A stretch of 64,000 bases of DNA, taken from the NCBI RefSeq assembly GCF_024347095.1, contig NZ_AP024903.1, positions 1,798,001 to 1,862,000 on the forward strand, given 5' to 3'. The stretch comes from Vibrio rhizosphaerae. Its GTDB lineage: Bacteria; Pseudomonadota; Gammaproteobacteria; Enterobacterales; Vibrionaceae. Within the stretch, counting starts at the first letter, position 1, and each line of letters begins with the position of its first letter. Below the pieces are notes generated by a model that was not told where the DNA came from, did no database searches, and saw nothing but the letters and a program-made list of their open reading frames with translations. A program made the translations under genes and the position numbers. Below are positions 10,635-20,862 of the stretch, piece after piece.

Positions 10635-11999
10635 TTATCTCGCCTCTTCTTTGAATGACTTGGTCATCCGGAATTGCCAGAGCGCAATGCCCACCACGAA
10701 AATCGACAGTAATAAGGTGATTGCCGAGGCCACGCCGTATTGCGATGAAGACATCGTTAATTTATAAATCCATGACACTAAAATATCGGTTCCGCCAGCG
10801 TTACTGCCAATGACCGCCGGACCACCATTGTTAAACAGATAAATAATATTGAAGTTGTTAAAGTTAAACGTGTATTGGGTGATCAAAATCGGGGCAATGG
10901 AATACAACACCAACGGTAAGGTAATCGTCCTGAGCTGCTGGAATTTACTGGCACCATCCATCGTCGCCGCTTCATACAGATCACTTGGGATCGCCTGTAA
11001 CACCCCGGTCGTCATCGCAAAAACAAACGGGAAACCGAGCCAGGTCTGAATCATAATCAACGCGACCTTGGTCCAGAACGGATCGGTCAGCCAAGCTTTC
11101 GGCTCAATCCCAAAGCTATTAAGAATCACGTTGTTAATCACCCCGAAACTGTCGTTAAACATCCCGGTAAAAATCAGGATGGTGACAAAACCGGGAACCG
11201 CCCAAGGCAGGATAAAGATGGTCCGGATCAGCGGCTTAAATTTGAGGTCTTTCTGATTGACCAGAATCGCCAGCAGCACGCCGACGGTACATTGCAATGT
11301 CGATGCAACAAGCGTCCAGACGACCGTCCACTGCAATACATCGAGAAACGTATTGCGCCACAGGTTAATTTGAAAAATGTTAAAGAAGTTCTTTAGTCCG
11401 ACCCAGTCAACCAGTTTTGCCGGTGGCGAGTTGTATAAGTTGTAGTTGGTAAAGCCAATCGCAAAGCCGAAGATAATCGGAAACACCACCACAAAGACCA
11501 GCAAAATAAATCCCGGGCTGATCATCAGGTAAGGAAAGCCAGCATTGATCACATTGCGGTACTGAACACGTAATGAGTTCAGCGGACGACCTTGATCGGA
11601 CAACTGACCGTTTTTGTACGCGTCATGAATACTCAGTGCATAAACCGCTAAACCGAATCCCACCACAAGCGCAGCAATAATCCCTTTAGCAAGTAAGAAA
11701 ACAGAATTGTCTTCAGGTAGCTTTTCCCCCAGCGTGACCAGCCCCCACAGACCGTGAGAAATAAAATCACGAGTCACCGTATAAAAACTTGTGAGCAAGA
11801 TGAAAAACATCATGCCTTTGACAAACTGTCGGTTATAGAACTGACCAAAGCCGGGAATGAATGCCAGTAAGGCGGCGGTCAACCGGTGGGATCGATAGCG
11901 TCCCTTGTCGTGCTTGAAATGTCCACTCATGTCAGGTATCACTGATAAACTCCGCTTCTGAATACATCTGGGGAAAACAGCTGGGAAAACGTCTGGCAT
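10635..11999 (-). CDS. Sugar ABC transporter permease, MalF/GanP type
   Basis: 454 residues, longer than the partner permease because of extra N-terminal membrane helices (LTAALLAFIPGFGQFYNRQFVKGM, a MalF-like segment, then others to about 130). The transport domain occupies the C-terminal 290 residues. The EAA loop is visible as DLYEAATMDGASKFQQLRTITLP near 343-365. ATG 11999 is used here, but the Met at residue 24 (MSGHFKHDKGRYR, 11930) could be the true start since homology-like sequence begins there. It lies between the binding protein and the second permease in one transcription unit. Confidence 0.9.
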   Translation of the reverse strand: MPDVFPAVFPRCIQKRSLSVIPDMSGHFKHDKGRYRSHRLTAALLAFIPGFGQFYNRQFVKGMMFFILLTSFYTVTRDFISHGLWGLVTLGEKLPEDNSVFLLAKGIIAALVVGFGLAVYALSIHDAYKNGQLSDQGRPLNSLRVQYRNVINAGFPYLMISPGFILLVFVVVFPIIFGFAIGFTNYNLYNSPPAKLVDWVGLKNFFNIFQINLWRNTFLDVLQWTVVWTLVASTLQCTVGVLLAILVNQKDLKFKPLIRTIFILPWAVPGFVTILIFTGMFNDSFGVINNVILNSFGIEPKAWLTDPFWTKVALIMIQTWLGFPFVFAMTTGVLQAIPSDLYEAATMDGASKFQQLRTITLPLVLYSIAPILITQYTFNFNNFNIIYLFNNGGPAVIGSNAGGTDILVSWIYKLTMSSSQYGVASAITLLLSIFVVGIALWQFRMTKSFKEEAR

Positions 12000-12068
12000 C
12001 GACCAGCCCGGGGCAACAACAGAGACACCGGGCCAGCAACAACTTTTGCCAGAACCATCGGCATAAAC

Positions 12069-13304
12069 TTATTGCCCCATCATGGCGTGATTGGCTTCGA
12101 TTTGCATATGAATGCTTTCTACCGCGGCGTCGAGAGCACTTTTCGCATCTTGTTTATCGGTGGCAATCAATTGCAATGCACTGTTCGCCGGGCCCCAGAC
12201 TTCATTCATTTCAGGAATGGAAGGCATCGACGTCGCGTGAAGGGATTGCATCGCAACCGCACTGGCACCCGGATCATTTTTAATCACAGGATCGTTAACC
12301 AGTTTTTTCACCGCCGGGACTTCACCTGTCAGTTCAAAGCGGCGCTTGGCATTCTCGTAATTATTAATGAAGGTAATAAATTCCTGTGCGAGAGGTTTAT
12401 TTTTCGAGAAGGTGGAAATGCTATAACTCTTCACCCCCATAAATGATCCCATCGGTTGACCGGAGGGTAATTTTGGCAGTGGTGCAACACCGTAGTTAAT
12501 GCCCGCTTCTTTATAGGGTTGCAGTGACCAAGGGCCCGTTTCAACAATTGCGGCTTTGCCCGAGGTAAAGAGTGAATCAATCGCATTCAGTCCGTTATTA
12601 CCAATAATGCCGGTGGGAAATAATTTAGACGTATAGAACTTCTGAATATATTTCGCGCCTTCAATCGCTCCCGGAGTGTTCAGTAATATTTGATTGGGGT
12701 TGTAAGCACCGTCGGATTGTTTGCCAAAAACATCGCCGCCCATGCCATTTAAAATGCCATAGGCGTAGTAAAGTTCATCCCACTTAGCCAGCAAGCCATA
12801 TTTATTTTCTGCACGGAACTTCTCCGATAATGCAAATATTTCATCCATCGTTTGAGGCAGCTCAGAAATCAGATCTTTGTTGTAAACCATAAATACGGTT
12901 TCAACAGATTTGGGTAAGCCGTAGAGAACACCTTTGTATGTCAAAGCATCAATCGAAGACTGACTGAATGTGTCGGTCACCGCTTTATCAATCTGAAGTG
13001 GTGCCAGTAAACCTTGGATGACTGCCCCGCCAATCTGATCATGAGGAATCAACACCACATCAGGACCAGTGCCTGCCGGGCCATCCATTCGCAGCGATTC
13101 GATCTGACCACCGTATGGCATTTCCAGCACTTTCACTTTGACATCATGCTGTTTTTCAAATTCGGCAACCGCCTGTTCATTACCAAAAGACTTTTGGATG
13201 TCTTCCCAGACTAATAAGGATTGTTGTGCCAGTACCATTGGCGAACACAATAGAGCTGTCACTGCAAACGCAGCTAATTTTTTACTAAATTTATTATTAT
13301 TCAT
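12069..13304 (-). CDS. Periplasmic sugar-binding protein of galactan ABC system
   Basis: 411 residues, MalE-like family 1 solute-binding protein. The signal peptide ends at about residue 26 (FAVTALLCSPMVLA). Features of the fold are visible: VWEDIQKSFGNEQAVAEFEKQHDVKVKV at the start of the mature protein, AIVETGPWSL in the middle, and the hinge region FMGVKSYSIS. It captures galactan oligomers for the two downstream permeases. It is the first gene of the minus-strand series and faces the ATPase gene across a 218-base divergent control region. Substrate is inferred from the GH53/GH42 neighbours. Confidence 0.93.
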   Translation of the reverse strand: MNNNKFSKKLAAFAVTALLCSPMVLAQQSLLVWEDIQKSFGNEQAVAEFEKQHDVKVKVLEMPYGGQIESLRMDGPAGTGPDVVLIPHDQIGGAVIQGLLAPLQIDKAVTDTFSQSSIDALTYKGVLYGLPKSVETVFMVYNKDLISELPQTMDEIFALSEKFRAENKYGLLAKWDELYYAYGILNGMGGDVFGKQSDGAYNPNQILLNTPGAIEGAKYIQKFYTSKLFPTGIIGNNGLNAIDSLFTSGKAAIVETGPWSLQPYKEAGINYGVAPLPKLPSGQPMGSFMGVKSYSISTFSKNKPLAQEFITFINNYENAKRRFELTGEVPAVKKLVNDPVIKNDPGASAVAMQSLHATSMPSIPEMNEVWGPANSALQLIATDKQDAKSALDAAVESIHMQIEANHAMMGQ

Positions 13305-13522
13305 AAAATTTCACGCCTTTGTTTTTGGTAAAAAATAAAATTTATGGTGCAAATATGCCCCTTTATGTTATTTTTTCCATAGAAGTAATTCTTCAACGTG
13401 ATATAAGTCACTTTAGCAATTGTTTATTGTGATAAAACAAGCAAGTAAAAATAAAATTTACTAAATAAAAGACGAATTAGATCACACACTTTTTATTTAT
13501 TATCATTTATGAGGAACTGAAA
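13305..13522. promoter_or_regulatory. Divergent control region with CRP-like site
   Basis: AT-rich gap between the divergently transcribed binding-protein and ATPase genes. GTGA-N6-TCAC at 13398-13411 (GTGATATAAGTCAC) fits the core of a CRP site, which would give glucose repression. Two similar stretches flank it, GTAAAAAATAAAATTTA at 13327-13343 and GTAAAAATAAAATTTAC at 13445-13461. These are candidate contacts for the LacI-type regulator encoded at 14755. Both assignments are by eye. Confidence 0.5.
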
Positions 13523-14626
13523 ATGTCTTCGATTCAACTATCCAATGTCGTAAAACGTTTTGACGATACCCAAACGATCCACAACGTGAACTTATCAATA
13601 GAAGAAGGAGAATTTGTGGTGTTTGTCGGGCCGTCGGGGTGCGGGAAATCGACACTTTTGCGCATGATTGCCGGTCTGGAAGAGATCAGTGACGGAGCGA
13701 TATCGATAGCAGGCAATGTGGTCAACGACACACCGCCATCAGAACGCGGCGTCGCAATGGTATTCCAGTCTTATGCGCTCTACCCGCATATGACGGTTGC
13801 AGAAAACATGGGGTACTCGTTAAAAGTCAACAAAGTGCCCAAACAAGAGCTGGAGAAGAAAGTCCGTCTGGTCAGTAAAGCCCTGCAATTGGAACAACTG
13901 CTCGATCGCAAACCTGCTCAGCTTTCAGGCGGACAGCGTCAGCGTGTTGCCATCGGCCGGGCAATCGTCAGAGATCCGCAAGTCTTTTTGTTTGATGAGC
14001 CGCTCTCAAATCTTGATGCAGAATTGCGGGTAGATATGCGTCTGCATATTGCCAAATTACACCAAGAGCTTAAATCAACCATGATTTACGTGACCCACGA
14101 TCAAGTCGAAGCCATGACACTGGCAGATAAAATTGTTGTGCTTCGTGACGGTAAAGTTGAGCAAGTCGGTTCTCCGATGGATCTGTACCATCATCCGGTC
14201 AACCGGTTTGTTGCCGGATTTATCGGCTCACCCAAAATGAACTTTCTCCCCTGCACCGTTGAAATGTGGGATGAAACCAGCTTAACCGTCAGTCTGGATG
14301 TCGGCCGTTCAATCACCTTGCCCATCAAAACTGCGCGGCTTGAGGCTGGTCAAAGACTGACCTTAGGAATTCGGCCAGAACACCTCTCGACCACTACGGA
14401 TATCATAACGCTGACATTCCAGTGTGAAGTGATCGAACGACTCGGTGGCATGACCTACATTTTTGGTCAATGTGGTGGCGTGGATGATTTTAAATATCTT
14501 CATCATGGGGATACCCAAATACAGCCGGGTGAATCAGTTTCGTTATTTACATCACCTTCCCATTTACACATTTTTGACCCCGATGGAAATGTTATTCAAT
14601 TTGATTCTGTACAATCAACGCATTAG
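13523..14626 (+). CDS. ABC transporter ATPase, MalK/MsmX type
   Basis: 367 residues; energises the galactan-oligomer importer from the cytoplasmic face. Walker A GPSGCGKST is near 37-45, Q-loop VFQSYALYPHMTV, signature LSGGQRQR, Walker B VFLFDEPLSNLDA, switch His in YVTHDQ. A C-terminal TOBE/regulatory domain follows from about residue 235, as in MalK. The ATG at 13523 follows GAGGAACTGAAA, a good ribosome site. It is transcribed away from its permease partners and lies upstream of the regulator gene. Confidence 0.95.
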   Translation: MSSIQLSNVVKRFDDTQTIHNVNLSIEEGEFVVFVGPSGCGKSTLLRMIAGLEEISDGAISIAGNVVNDTPPSERGVAMVFQSYALYPHMTVAENMGYSLKVNKVPKQELEKKVRLVSKALQLEQLLDRKPAQLSGGQRQRVAIGRAIVRDPQVFLFDEPLSNLDAELRVDMRLHIAKLHQELKSTMIYVTHDQVEAMTLADKIVVLRDGKVEQVGSPMDLYHHPVNRFVAGFIGSPKMNFLPCTVEMWDETSLTVSLDVGRSITLPIKTARLEAGQRLTLGIRPEHLSTTTDIITLTFQCEVIERLGGMTYIFGQCGGVDDFKYLHHGDTQIQPGESVSLFTSPSHLHIFDPDGNVIQFDSVQSTH

Positions 14627-14745
14627 ATTTATTGACGCAAAAGAATGTATTCACAAAAAATGCATTCACGCCAAAGTGCGTTCGGTCTGTACTTTGGCAA
14701 TACATATTTTGGCAACATCGAATGAGTCCGATAAAAATCATATAG

Positions 14746-15762
<1,017 letters not shown>

Positions 15763-15863
15763 ATAACGCAAATAAATACGGGTCGGTTTTTATTTGCAAT
15801 CACACGATGGCGCATCGAATCGGTGCCATTCATTTGGGCAAGGATCTGCCTCACAATGCCCGA

Positions 15864-15875
15864 AGTAAATTTACT
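15864..15875. promoter_or_regulatory. Perfect 12-bp palindrome upstream of second GH53
   Basis: AGTAAATTTACT is self-complementary and lies about 150 bases before the GH53 start. Similar AAATTTA(C) sequence is found in the divergent region at 13335-13343 and 13453-13461. It may be an operator for the nearby LacI-type repressor. The remaining 15763-16024 gap shows no gene. Confidence 0.35.
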
Positions 15876-16024
15876 GTGACAATTCATTGAGAATCACAAC
15901 CCGATAAAATACTTGATTCCGACATCCCGAATCTATTTATTAATCACATCCATTTTAAAATCCGTTGCTATTCTGTTTCTGACGTCATGACGTGACGATA
16001 ACGTGAATCAATAACAACGGTGAA

Positions 16025-17026
16025 ATGATGAATCATACTCTGAAAATACTCGCTATCTTCGGCTCAATCGTCGTATCGGGCTATTCTCACGCGCTGATTA
16101 AAGGCGCGGATATTAGCTGGATTACGCAAATGGAAGACAATGGCTACGAGTTCTACAACGATTGGGGCTATCGGCAAGATGTCCTGTCAATATTGCGCGA
16201 CCATGGCATGAACGCTGTCCGTTTACGGGTGTGGGTCAACCCTCGCGATGGTTATTACAATTCACTGCAAGACGTCATCACCAAAGCCAAATGGGCGAAA
16301 GCCGCCAATATGGATGTGATGATTGATTTCCACTACAGCGATACGTGGGCAGATCCGGGCAATCAATGGAAGCCAGCGGCATGGGCGCAACTCAGTTTTG
16401 ACGATTTAATGGCCCGGGTCTGGTCTTACACCCGTGACTCACTCAATACGCTCAAAGCGGCCGGTATTACCCCCAAGTGGATTCAGGTCGGAAATGAAAC
16501 CAATAACGGTATGTTGTGGAATGACGGCATGGCATCAAGCAACATGCGCAATTATGCATGGTTGTTTAATAGCGGACGCAACGCTGCGAAAGAAGTCTTC
16601 CCGAATGCAAAAGTCATTGTTCACTTAGCGAACTGCCATGACAACGCCAATTTTCGCTGGATCCTGGATGGCTTACAGGCCAATAGTGCGTGGTGGGATG
16701 TGATTGGCGCATCATCTTACCCTAAAAATGCAACGGGCATGAGCTGGCAAGAAGCAAACCGCCGCTGTCTTAATAATCTGAATGATATGGTCAAGCGCTA
16801 CGGGACCGAAGTGATGATCACTGAAATCGGGGTACCTTGGGATGATCCTGAATCAAAAACGATTGTTGCAGACATGATCCACAAAGTCCGGCAAGTCAAT
16901 CAAAACAAAGGAATTGGGATTTTTTACTGGGAGCCACAGGCATATAATTGGCAAGGCTATACCTTGGGCGCATGGAATCCGGACACACGCCGCCCGACTC
17001 AGGCGCTGGATGCTTTTCTCGAATAA
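16025..17026 (+). CDS. GH53 endo-beta-1,4-galactanase, secreted
   Basis: 333 residues with a signal peptide (cut after about residue 23, YSHA|LIKGADISW) and no lipobox, so it is exported as a soluble enzyme. GH53 motifs: KGADISWI (26-33), RLRVWVNP (67-73), MIDFHYSDTWADPG (99-112), acid/base Glu158 in QVGNETNNGMLW, nucleophile Glu267 in MITEIGVPW, and FYWEP near the end. It is clearly different in sequence from the lipoprotein GH53 at 8506. The pair probably splits the work: release of oligomers in the medium and trimming at the cell surface. A hairpin terminator follows at 17048. Confidence 0.95.
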   Translation: MMNHTLKILAIFGSIVVSGYSHALIKGADISWITQMEDNGYEFYNDWGYRQDVLSILRDHGMNAVRLRVWVNPRDGYYNSLQDVITKAKWAKAANMDVMIDFHYSDTWADPGNQWKPAAWAQLSFDDLMARVWSYTRDSLNTLKAAGITPKWIQVGNETNNGMLWNDGMASSNMRNYAWLFNSGRNAAKEVFPNAKVIVHLANCHDNANFRWILDGLQANSAWWDVIGASSYPKNATGMSWQEANRRCLNNLNDMVKRYGTEVMITEIGVPWDDPESKTIVADMIHKVRQVNQNKGIGIFYWEPQAYNWQGYTLGAWNPDTRRPTQALDAFLE

Positions 17027-17047
17027 CTCACACCCAATCACTGCCCT

Positions 17048-17069
17048 CGCCCCTCAATGATGAGGGGCG
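17048..17069. terminator. Bidirectional hairpin between convergent genes
   Basis: CGCCCCTCA (17048-17056) pairs with TGAGGGGCG (17061-17069) around ATGA. It separates the converging GH53 and LacI-regulator genes; the flanking T/A run is weak. Confidence 0.7.
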
Positions 17070-17090
17070 TCTTCAAAAATTCACTATCCG

Positions 17091-18116
17091 TCAAGATGAA
17101 GGCGTTAAACGCACGGATTGACGCCAGATTAAGGGTGCCGTGAACAGCAACTTCTCAGCACTTTGTTCCGCGCCTTCGGTTTTTTCCAACCGGTCGATGA
17201 TGGCATTGGTCATTTCATCTAAAGGTTGGCCGAAGGTGGTCAGTTGATAACTTAACCAACCCGCCTGTTCAATATTATCAAAACCAATCACACAAAGATC
17301 TTCCGGTATATTGAGTTTAAATTCCTGTCGGGCTGCATCCATAAAGCCACATGCAATTAAATCGGTGACACAGAACACACCATCAGGACGCTGGCGCGAA
17401 GGCAGAATTTGTCGCGCGGTTTCAACGCCGGTCTGATAACTTGTCGGCCCGCAGCGGTAGACGGTACATTCGATATTACTCTCATCAGCTGCTGCGAAGA
17501 AAAGTTGTTCTCTTTTCAATAAACTGGGTGACTGGATTGTGGAAGAAATAACGGCAAGCCTTTGGCACCCTGCTTGCTTCAACATGTACAACGCATCATA
17601 CATAGTATTGGCATAATCCAGAGAGATATGATCGGCACCCTCGAATTGTCCTTCACGGTTGACCAGAATGACGTGTTGGCCACTATTCACACAAGTTTCG
17701 ACCAGAGACGCCTGCGGTGTTCCTGATAAGACGATAGTCGCTGAAGCCCGATAATTCAGCGTTTGCCGTAACGCTGCATCGGCATCAGCTTCACCACCTG
17801 AAGTATTAATCACCATCACAGCACGACTTGCTTGCTGCAGTTTTAGGGTTAAGGCATCCAGTAAACGAGCCTGATAAGGCGCATTGAGGTTAGCGCCGAG
17901 CAGACAAACCGGTCGGCTACGTTCATTGGACAGCCCCCGCGCCAGATGATTGACATGATAATTGAGCGTCTTCGCGGCTTCTAACACCTTATGCCGGGTA
18001 TATTCCGATACACTGGCTCCCGGGGTAAAAGTGCGTGAAACCGCTGAGCGTGAAACGCCGGCTAAACGTGCCACTTCTGCTGCACTTGCTACAATTTTTT
18101 GTTTCGAATTACTCAT
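17091..18116 (-). CDS. LacI-family regulator of the phosphate-ester uptake cluster
   Basis: 341 residues from the chosen ATG at 18116. The longer frame to 18167 would overlap the preceding phosphatase gene and adds 17 residues before the usual MSNSKQK start, so the shorter form is preferred. The HTH is SAAEVARLAGVSRSAVSRTFTPG (about 11-33), followed by a type-1 periplasmic-binding-like domain. It is last in the minus-strand order permease, ATPase, binding protein, IMPase-like, phosphatase, regulator, and likely controls that group. Its effector is unknown. Confidence 0.88.
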   Translation of the reverse strand: MSNSKQKIVASAAEVARLAGVSRSAVSRTFTPGASVSEYTRHKVLEAAKTLNYHVNHLARGLSNERSRPVCLLGANLNAPYQARLLDALTLKLQQASRAVMVINTSGGEADADAALRQTLNYRASATIVLSGTPQASLVETCVNSGQHVILVNREGQFEGADHISLDYANTMYDALYMLKQAGCQRLAVISSTIQSPSLLKREQLFFAAADESNIECTVYRCGPTSYQTGVETARQILPSRQRPDGVFCVTDLIACGFMDAARQEFKLNIPEDLCVIGFDNIEQAGWLSYQLTTFGQPLDEMTNAIIDRLEKTEGAEQSAEKLLFTAPLIWRQSVRLTPSS

Positions 18117-18150
18117 AAAATTAATGTTGAATGACTCACAAAGTTGAATG

Positions 18151-18774
18151 CTATCGCGCTTGACCAAAGCCAGCCTGACGTAAAAGATGTTCCATTTTAA
18201 TCACGCGGTGCGCAAGTTCGATGAGCATCGGTTTGGGTGTTTCGAACCATTCATCCGGATGCAATTGACGTTTATCACGAATATGAGCAATCGCTGAGTC
18301 TAATGTCGGGTATTTTTCTGGCCATTCTAAATGGAGAAAAATTGCGACAACGGTGACAGAACGGCTTCGGCCACCACGGCAGTGAACCAGAATATTCCCT
18401 TGTTCTCTCACTTTGTATGATGGTTTTTCCGGTATCCGCTGGCTTAAACACGAACGCATTAAGTGATATCCCGCGAGCAACATGGATTCGGGATTTCCCG
18501 GGCCGTCGATCAAGCCGATTTTATAATACCGAACCGGCCCCCAGCCAAATTGCGACAGGGATTCGGTATGCTGAGGATCAAGCTGTTCCACCCAGTCTAT
18601 ATCCAGATTCACCGCACAATTGAGGACCGTAGTAATGTTATGTTGGCGCAGCAGCTCGATGTCCGCAGCTCCGGTCGAGCCGCCGATATAAATATCGACA
18701 TCCCATACAGGCATATGACGCTCGATCAGACTAATCGGCGGACGAGTATAATGAGGCAGGTTTGTGGTCATCAT
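18151..18774 (-). CDS. Dual-specificity / tyrosine-type phosphatase domain protein
   Basis: 207 residues from ATG 18774; a longer frame to 18864 would overlap the upstream IMPase-like gene by 77 bases, and GGGAAA lies before the two ATGs at 18774/18771. The Cys-based phosphatase loop is visible: VHCRGGRSRS, i.e. C-x5-R with the following serine, near residue 135. The expected upstream aspartate region may be LIDGPGNPES. Cytoplasmic, no membrane segments. The family removes phosphate from protein Tyr/Ser or from phosphoinositides and other small esters. Being between an IMPase-like gene and a LacI regulator, it may act on a small imported phosphate ester; that is inference. Confidence 0.82.
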   Translation of the reverse strand: MMTTNLPHYTRPPISLIERHMPVWDVDIYIGGSTGAADIELLRQHNITTVLNCAVNLDIDWVEQLDPQHTESLSQFGWGPVRYYKIGLIDGPGNPESMLLAGYHLMRSCLSQRIPEKPSYKVREQGNILVHCRGGRSRSVTVVAIFLHLEWPEKYPTLDSAIAHIRDKRQLHPDEWFETPKPMLIELAHRVIKMEHLLRQAGFGQAR

Positions 18775-18787
18775 TGATTTCCCGATT

Positions 18788-19597
18788 TTAATAGCTAACG
18801 AGGGGGTTGAGTTCGATCTGAGTGGCTTCAGATAATGCCGGGGCGATGTAAGGCGTTGCGGCAAGGACAGCCCCTCCGTGAGCGATATCGGCGTGTTTTT
18901 TAGGAAAACAGCAAATCATGCCCCCCGCCTCTTCAACCATCAAGAGCCCGGCAAGGCAATCCCACGCATTCATATGGAGTTCGGCATAACCATCCGTGCG
19001 ACCTTCGGCAACCCAAGCTAAGGCTAATGCACCGGAAGCGCCGCGCCGGATATTAACACCGGACGCCAGCAGCGCAGTATAAACATCCAGATAACGTTGC
19101 TGCGTCACTCGGTTTGACCAGCCCAGCTCAAATGAGGTGGCTTGTAATTCGGATGTTGTTGCCACACGCAGCGGCATACCATTTTTCTCCACATACACAC
19201 CTTTCCGTGCAAGATAAAGCTCATCAGTGGCCGGATTAAATATCCCCCCCAACAAAGTCACGCCATCTTTCACGAATGCGAGTACCACACAAAAGTGCTC
19301 AATACCCCGGGCAAAGTTGGCCGTACCGTCAATCGGATCAATGATCCAAAGCTGGGAATTGTCTGCCTGCCCGCCAATTTCCTCCCCTAAAATACCATCA
19401 TCCGGAAAAGCCGCTTTGAGTTTGTGGCGAATATACTGTTCAACCATCGTATCGGATTCGGTTAAAAAATCCTGAGCACCTTTCAGGGTATATTCCCCCG
19501 GGCGACGAGATTTGAAATGGGCAAGCGCAAGCGCCCCGGCTTGCTGTAATATTTCTTTCAGAGTTGTTTCTCTGGCGTCTAATGCTAATGCGTTCAA
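18788..19597 (-). CDS. Inositol-monophosphatase-family enzyme (SuhB/HisN-like)
   Basis: 269 residues. Mg2+-dependent phosphatase fold: GEEIGG near 75-80 (metal-binding Glu), WIIDPIDGTANF near 89-100 (metal and phosphate ligands), and a C-terminal MNAWDCLAG with the third metal Asp near residue 208. Substrate could be inositol phosphate, a sugar phosphate or histidinol phosphate; sequence alone does not decide. It starts 109 bases after the binding-protein stop and ends 14 bases before the phosphatase start. Co-location with an uptake system suggests removal of phosphate from the imported compound. It is not necessarily the housekeeping suhB. Confidence 0.88.
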   Translation of the reverse strand: MNALALDARETTLKEILQQAGALALAHFKSRRPGEYTLKGAQDFLTESDTMVEQYIRHKLKAAFPDDGILGEEIGGQADNSQLWIIDPIDGTANFARGIEHFCVVLAFVKDGVTLLGGIFNPATDELYLARKGVYVEKNGMPLRVATTSELQATSFELGWSNRVTQQRYLDVYTALLASGVNIRRGASGALALAWVAEGRTDGYAELHMNAWDCLAGLLMVEEAGGMICCFPKKHADIAHGGAVLAATPYIAPALSEATQIELNPLVSY

Positions 19598-19705
19598 AAA
19601 ATTCTGTCCGGTTAAACTGCGCAGGGTTTCTGCGCAGCAAGTGAGTTGGTCGTTCTGTATCCAGGTTCTCTAACTAGGTTCCCTATAAACTAGGGGCAGA
19701 GTCAA

Positions 19706-20815
19706 TTAGCGTTGGTAATTGAGGCTCCACAAGTCCATCCAGTCCTGACGTTTTTGCCAGTCTGAATTTAGGCTCGTCATCTTATACATCATCAGTTGAT
19801 CGCGGTATTGCTGAATACCGGATGCTTCTTCTGCCGGTAAAGCCACTTTCTGGTTCGTAGAGATTTTGCCATCAATACCCTGTAATTTAATGCCTTCAGC
19901 CGTCATCAGATAATGAATAAATAGTTTAGCAGCGTTCGGGCTATTGGTTTTGGTGGTGATCACCCCCGGGGACGGATATAGCACACCGATAAATGGCTTC
20001 ATTCCGGCACAAATGCCCAGTTTCATCCCGTTTTTATTTTCTCGGAATTTAGCGGTACTGATCAGTCCGACAAAGCTGTCTTTGACATCAGGCGCACCGA
20101 TTGCCTGCGCGGCATCGCCGTCGGATTTGGTGAGTAACGGGCCATTCTGGGCCAGACGTTTGACAAATTCGGCCGTGGCAGAGCCTTCCTCCGTTTTGAG
20201 GGGATGACCATAAAGATCCTGATACGCTTTGGCCATTTGATCATCATAGTGGGTCGCCATTTGATTAAAAGTATCGGCATAAAGTGGCTTAATCAGCGGA
20301 TCCTGCATTGCGATTTTATGACGCCATTTCGGTTCAGTCAGTTGCCAGATATTGGTGAGCGGACAAGTTTGGTACTGTGCGGTGTTATAGGCCCAAACAT
20401 TGGATGCAAGCACGACCGTCAATGGATTTTGATAATCGGTAGCGATATCTTGTTTCATATCATCGGGTACCCAGCTGAAAACATAACCTTTATCTAAGAG
20501 CTGAACTTGGGTCGCCGGTGCATCTTCGATGAGTGCAACATCCGCTTTAACATTATTGGCCTGCGCTTCGCGACTGATGATCTCGATAATATTCGGTGCT
20601 TTCGCTTTGATCCCAACCGCCTTAACGCCGTATTTAGCAGTGAAATCTTTTGTTTGCTGAACAATTTTACCGGTCGGAGCATACACCGTAATCGCTTCTT
20701 CTTGTTGCGCAGCAGCAACTAATGCATTCAAATCAAATGATTCATTGGCGTGTGTCGCGAATGATAGCCCTGCAGTCACAATCGACAGCGCAAGCAAGTT
20801 ATATTTCATCTTCAT
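19706..20815 (-). CDS. Periplasmic binding protein, ferric/sugar-phosphate (AfuA-like) ABC family
   Basis: 369 residues from ATG 20815 (AAGGA seven bases upstream); ATG 20809 is also possible, and a longer frame reaches 20842. Signal peptide about 2-24 (ALSIVTAGLSFATHA). The mature start FDLNALVAAAQQEEAITVYAPTG and the APNIIEIISREAQ region belong to the FbpA/AfuA/ThiB-like family of extracellular binding proteins. Members bind Fe3+, thiamine, phosphonates or sugar phosphates. The neighbouring phosphatases favour a phosphorylated organic ligand rather than iron. It follows the ATPase gene on the same strand by 47 bases. Confidence 0.85.
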   Translation of the reverse strand: MKMKYNLLALSIVTAGLSFATHANESFDLNALVAAAQQEEAITVYAPTGKIVQQTKDFTAKYGVKAVGIKAKAPNIIEIISREAQANNVKADVALIEDAPATQVQLLDKGYVFSWVPDDMKQDIATDYQNPLTVVLASNVWAYNTAQYQTCPLTNIWQLTEPKWRHKIAMQDPLIKPLYADTFNQMATHYDDQMAKAYQDLYGHPLKTEEGSATAEFVKRLAQNGPLLTKSDGDAAQAIGAPDVKDSFVGLISTAKFRENKNGMKLGICAGMKPFIGVLYPSPGVITTKTNSPNAAKLFIHYLMTAEGIKLQGIDGKISTNQKVALPAEEASGIQQYRDQLMMYKMTSLNSDWQKRQDWMDLWSLNYQR

Positions 20816-20862
20816 CTCCATTTCCTTCATGGGAATTGTCAATCACTGTGTTTCAGGTTGAG